This document shows positions 60,101 through 64,000 of a DNA stretch of 64,000 nucleotides, in pieces. Position 1 is the stretch's first letter; the number at the start of each line of letters is the position of its first letter. Location of the stretch: the NCBI GenBank assembly GCA_022749755.1, contig CM040446.1, positions 6,750,966 through 6,814,965 of the forward strand, given 5' to 3'. The translations under genes and the position numbers were made by a program. This stretch comes from Azadirachta indica. Its lineage: Eukaryota; Streptophyta; Magnoliopsida; Sapindales; Meliaceae. The notes beneath the pieces are model-generated. The model did no database searches and was not told the DNA's origin. It worked only from the letters and a program-made list of their open reading frames with translations.

Positions 60101-60511
60101 CAAATTCTCCTTATCTCCTTATTATTTTGAAAATACCTCAAAACTCCTTCGACGTTACTTCTGTTATTGAAAAAGTTTGTGGGCTAAGGATAATATAGTA
60201 ATTTATCCCAGATTGCTTGCATTAGTGAACAAATTTTAAATGCACGTTAGAAATGATCATAATATAATTTGATTTTGATCCAATATTTGTATCAATTTCT
60301 AAAAGAATTTTCTACCACAAATAAACATATAATTTCACATTTATCCATAAAATTAAAAACAACAAAAAGAGAAGAAAAGGGATCTAGGTTCTTCTTTGAC
60401 TTTGTTTATTTTCTCGTTTGCATCTTCTTCTTTTTGGTTCTTCTTCCCCTTCACCTTTGTTTCTTTCCTCATAGTTTCTTTTCGTTTTCTTTGTTTATAT
60501 TGACTGACCGG
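57148..60511. other. Spacer upstream of the unit T peptide gene
   Basis: AT-rich to about 58170. A possible monooxygenase relic lies at 58322-58426, then pyrimidine-rich DNA. The tailed relic is truncated at about 59340 by a deletion that joins it to acgtcagacttttggg, and AT-rich DNA follows. No intact gene. Confidence 0.45.
58322..58426 (+). pseudogene. Possible flavin-monooxygenase N-terminal relic, unit T (longest)
   Basis: The frame reads N-I-G-I-I-G-F-D-I-S-G-I-A-A-A-K-Q and stays open another 17 codons to a TAG. The motif is that of a Rossmann FAD-binding start with one glycine changed to D. The overlapping 62-codon frame at 58326 is judged to be the shadow. Confidence 0.38.
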
Positions 60512-61557
60512 TGAAGTGAATAAGGCTCCTCTTGGGGTAAAGGCTTCTTGAATTATTTTACATCACAAGAAATGATGGACATGGATAGGGCAAGCATTGT
60601 ACTGGTTCTCGCGGAAGGATAAGGCTAAGCAGAATAAGACTATGAGAGTCTTATGTCTCTTAGGTGGGAGACAAAAGCTACAGTTGCTTCTTGTATTATT
60701 TATATTATATATATTTGTAAGGGTTCAGCCCAATTGCGAAGTTCTCATAAGTGAATTTCTGGCTTGCTTGAGTTCGCCATCCTTTTAGGTAAACTGCCCC
60801 CTACCCTATTATTCATTCAATAGAGAGGCAGAGAAGCCTAAAGAGTTCCACTTCTTCTCTTTAATTGGTATGTATAACTCCTTATTCCACTACTGAAATA
60901 AAAAGAAAGTCAAGTAGATGCTCGTAACATGAATAAAGACCAGTGATTCATCCAATTAATCAATCAATAAGGATCGAAGCGGTCATAAGAAAGGACTTGC
61001 CTAGCCCTTTTGCCTAGTAATAGAGTATGAAAGAGGCTTATAACTGGTCAGTAGAAAGTCGAGTTCGGAAAGTTAGAGATAGGAAAGCATACGAAGTGAA
61101 CTTCCTTCCTATTAAATTATTTTTCATAAATTTTTTAAGGAAAATTAGAAAGCAACTCGATGGAGGAAGCAAGAAAGGCAGTTAAACAAAGAAAAGAAAA
61201 GTACGTTTTAGATATTAAACTAAAGAGATTTTAGTCCAAGACTTGAAACTAGCAACTATTAGATCCTTACTAGATCGTATGACGTAACTAGCACATAGCA
61301 CATAAACTGGGATACATATAAAGACCAAATTGGATGGATAAAAGCTTGGTTATAGGGGATGCTACGGCGAAGGCTGAGAATTCTCTCTATCCAAGTACAG
61401 CTACTATTTTTGAAGCACCCTCTAAGAGTTCTAGTGAAAGCTATCCTTCTAGGGACTTCTCTTATCTCCTAACTTATGATGCCAGCGAAAAAAGGCCACT
61501 AAATAGATCTCCATCATATCTATCTTCAAATCTATTCTGTGGAAAAGCAGTGAGGCG
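60512..61557. other. Probable mitochondrial-type DNA, unit T
   Basis: Shares variants with unit Q (gcattgtactgg, ctcgcggaagg). It is shorter, because the last 0.7 kb is missing and it joins the retroelement just after integrase. Confidence 0.4.
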
Positions 61558-61609
61558 ATTTTTTTGTTATATATACGTTACTTGTTTTCTTGTGTTATTA
61601 TTTTATTGA
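61334..61609 (+). other. 91-codon open frame across the organelle-like/retroelement junction
   Basis: Starts M-D-K-S-L-V-I-G-D-A-T-A-K and runs through the mitochondrial-type DNA into the retroelement sequence after the junction at about 61558. In the other units the frame is interrupted. No domain recognised; probably a chance fusion. Confidence 0.25.
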
Positions 61610-61764
61610 TTTCATTTTTTATTTTCAGTTGCTTTCTCAGTCAACTGGCGGATAACGATACTCCGTGATTCTTCAAGTCGGTTCTTTCAATTGCCTATAA
61701 TTGTTGATACCCCAAAAAAGAAATTCTCTCTCATTTATTTTTCTTTTCATTTCTTCTTTTCATT

Positions 61765-61983
61765 ATGGATGTCATTCTTTCTAGATTGCAAACATATTTT
61801 CCTTCTGTTCCTAGAGATGTTCCACTAAAAATGTACCAAGCCAGTTATGCAAAATTAAGAATGCTTATGCTTAACAGCATTCTTGAAGATGTACGAGGAA
61901 TAATTGAAGCAAAGATACGTTTAGCAAGAGAGTTTTCTAATTCATTTGTTTCATACATGCCTAAACATGTCTGGCTTAAGTAA
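61765..61983 (+). CDS. ORF-X of the old retroelement, unit U, long form
   Basis: 72 residues. Where the other copies have CGT-TGA this one has CGA-GGA, so the frame continues through I-I-E-A-K-I-R-L and F-V-S-Y-M-P-K-H to a TAA. This may be the ancestral length of ORF-X. Unrecognised protein; expression unlikely. Confidence 0.4.
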   Translation: MDVILSRLQTYFPSVPRDVPLKMYQASYAKLRMLMLNSILEDVRGIIEAKIRLAREFSNSFVSYMPKHVWLK

Positions 61984-62080
61984 GAGCTCTTTTGCAAAGA
62001 AACGAAGAGCGAAAATATTACAAGTATGCTAAAAATGTGCACGATCAACTTGTAACAAGGGATGTCATTCTCTAGAGATA

Positions 62081-62392
62081 GTGTCTACTAACAAAGAAGA
62101 TAAAATTCAATTCATTAAGGATGGTCTGAGTAACGAGTCTTTAGATAATATTCTACTGACTCTCGAGACACATTCTAGTGGATATGTGCAACGTGAAATT
62201 CTCAATTCATACACGCAATTTCAAAAAGAACATGATCGTTATAGTCTTGGGAATCTGATTTTAAAAGACCTTGTTTGCCAATTTATAAGAAAATTGGATG
62301 GGAAACCAATCCTCGACCCATGGAGGGCGTTTAAGTCGTTACTAGACGTAAAACCAGAGGAAGATGTAAGCCACAATCACAGCTATCTGTAA
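62081..62392 (+). pseudogene. ORF-Y of the old retroelement, unit U
   Basis: Open for 103 residues from a GTG codon; very similar to unit S. Confidence 0.5.
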
Positions 62393-62616
62393 ATATTAAT
62401 TTTCACCTATCATTCTTGAAAATTTTTAGATTCTAATATTAGTTGTTATCTTCAACATTTTTAAATTTTTTAAATTCAAACTTTTGTGACAACAGCTGGC
62501 CTAGCCTTGTTGGTTTAGTTAATGCATTTTTTTCTTAAGTTGTATAAATAGAGCATCTCAACTTCTCTATTTTTATGTAAAATTTGAATCACTGATAAGG
62601 GTAAAATATTACAAAA

Positions 62617-63264
62617 ATGGCAGGGAGCTTCTGTTCGTCAATTTAAAACTATTTGTGTTTTTTATGAGTCAAGCCCTGGGAAAGGTGAAGAGTTTGTAAA
62701 AGCAGCAAACAACGTCGGTCGAGTTTTAACTGAGTCAAAATTTAACCCAATATATGTACGAGGAAACCTTAGGTTAATGGAGTGTGTGTCAACTGTTGCA
62801 CATGTAAGAGGAAGTAAAGTTATAGATGTTATACCAAAGGCTTTATCTGCAGATAACATCATTGGCAAAACGATTGGAGAAGAATTAATGGTCTCAAAAA
62901 TGCATGAAACAATTACTAAAATGTTTAATTTTGCAGATGCTTTTATTGCCTTACCAGGTGGTTTTGGGACCTTAGAGGAAATTTTTCAAGTTACATATTG
63001 GGCACAACTCACCATTCACCAAAAACCTATAGGATTGTTAAATATTAATGGTTTATTTAACAAGTTATCTTTTCTTGATCATGCTGTAGAACAAAACTTT
63101 ATTTTATAGACGACTTACAAACTCCTCATTTTTTCTCCAATTGCTAATGACTTGATCCATCAATCGCAGAATTTTGTCCATGAACCAGACCCAACAATGG
63201 CACGATTATAATGGTCAAGTAAAAGCAGTAAAAGCGCAAGTTGGATTTGTTGCTTCAATTGTAA
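62617..63264 (+). pseudogene. LOG pseudogene of the old retroelement, unit U
   Basis: Frameshifted just after the ATG (one extra base). It lacks the early TGA of R, S and T (TCA there instead). It is open from about 62777 to 63109 including P-G-G-F-G-T-L-E-E with a small in-frame deletion, then has the shared TAG and TAA. Confidence 0.9.
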
Positions 63265-64000
63265 CTTTTCTTAATTTTTTACTCATTGCATTTTATTATT
63301 TTTTTTAGTTATTTTTGCTTAAATTTGTTTCAGGTTTTACTTATTTTTCAACAACTGCCATCTCAGGTAATGTTCTCTACACTGTACCTCTCTGCATTCA
63401 AACATTGAAGACAATGTTGCAATCTGGTTAGGGGGAGTGTAGTTGATATAAGTAGTCATTTTTTTGTCACTAGAAAAAGAAAAAAAAAACCTTTTACATT
63501 CATAATTTGTAAAGATGGTAGAGTAGGGAGTAATCTTACTCTTGAGACACATCCTAATAGATATGTATTATCATTTGTTTTGATTTTTGAATATCATAAT
63601 AAAGGATTTATTATTCACTTCTTTTTTAATTGATCAAATCTATAAACTCCCACATCATCATCATATAACAAATTCTACTCAGATACTCAATCAATAAGTA
63701 TTCATAAATTATCTTTCATATACACACTTTGATACATGATTATGGATGACATATTAGAATTTTACAATATTTGAGCTCTTTTGTTTTATTAAGGGTAGCA
63801 ACTAAGAGCTCTTTTGTTTTACGTAATAATCGAGCTTCTTACCTAATCAGCAATGAATGTTTACGTAAAACGATAAAATTTTAGTATGAATAAGTTTGTA
63901 GGCTTAACTCGAGTAATTAGTCCGTAGGGGTGTTTTAACACCTAATACCCTAAGGCCAACTAATCTAAGAGTTATTGGCCAAAAGGTTGCTACAAGGGTT
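63265..64000 (+). other. 3' UTR of the old retroelement, unit U, runs off the window
   Basis: Non-coding and matches 52899-53640. The insertion site and old LTR would follow beyond the end. Confidence 0.75.

Overview
The window is AT-rich plant nuclear DNA. It is a tandem array of about 10-12.5 kb units built from old transposon debris, each carrying a small cysteine-rich peptide gene on the minus strand, and it is interrupted by one nearly complete nested Ty3/gypsy LTR retrotransposon. The two-exon secreted peptides have a C-x5-C-x5-C-x7-C-x4-C-x-C spacing like the nodule-specific cysteine-rich (NCR) family, which points to a legume. That taxonomic inference rests on this gene family alone. 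LAYOUT. 1-3074 is the 3' part of a young retroelement (copy A: frameshifted LOG gene, 3' UTR, LTR). 3075-8586 is a partial unit (P) with old truncated LTR, hAT-like element, spacer and peptide gene. 8587-8686 is a 100-N scaffold gap. 8687-14844 is a partial unit (Q) with a broken peptide gene, spacer and organelle-like DNA. Unit R (14845-38789) contains the young retroelement (copy B, 17845-29293). Unit S is 38790-51209, unit T 51210-61557, and unit U begins at 61558 and runs off the end. A full unit reads: integrase tail, ORF-X, ORF-Y, LOG pseudogene, 3' UTR and truncated LTR of an OLD retroelement; a 0.6 kb hAT-like element with 8-bp target duplications; AT-rich spacer; peptide gene on the minus strand; AT-rich spacer with a possible flavin-monooxygenase relic and a poly-A-tailed relic; and 1-1.7 kb of less AT-rich, probably mitochondrial-type DNA. 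MAIN POINT. The young retroelement has a tRNA-Asp-type primer site, gag, protease, RT, RNase H and integrase, and is Athila/Tat-like. Downstream of integrase, where Athila elements carry an env-like ORF, it encodes two unrecognised small ORFs (X, Y) and an intact 216-residue LOG-type cytokinin riboside 5'-monophosphate phosphoribohydrolase. Its pol region is broken by stops and frameshifts while the LOG frame is clean. The old relative in every tandem unit carries the same X-Y-LOG cassette in the same place, decayed, so the LOG gene is a long-standing part of this retroelement family rather than a one-off insertion. The young element sits inside the 3' UTR of the old one; its 5-bp target duplication and the empty sites in units S and T fix the boundaries. 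CAUTION. The sequence left of the gap (1-8586) is nearly identical to 26227-34805, so it may be an uncollapsed haplotype or assembly duplicate. All homology calls are by eye; no searches were run.
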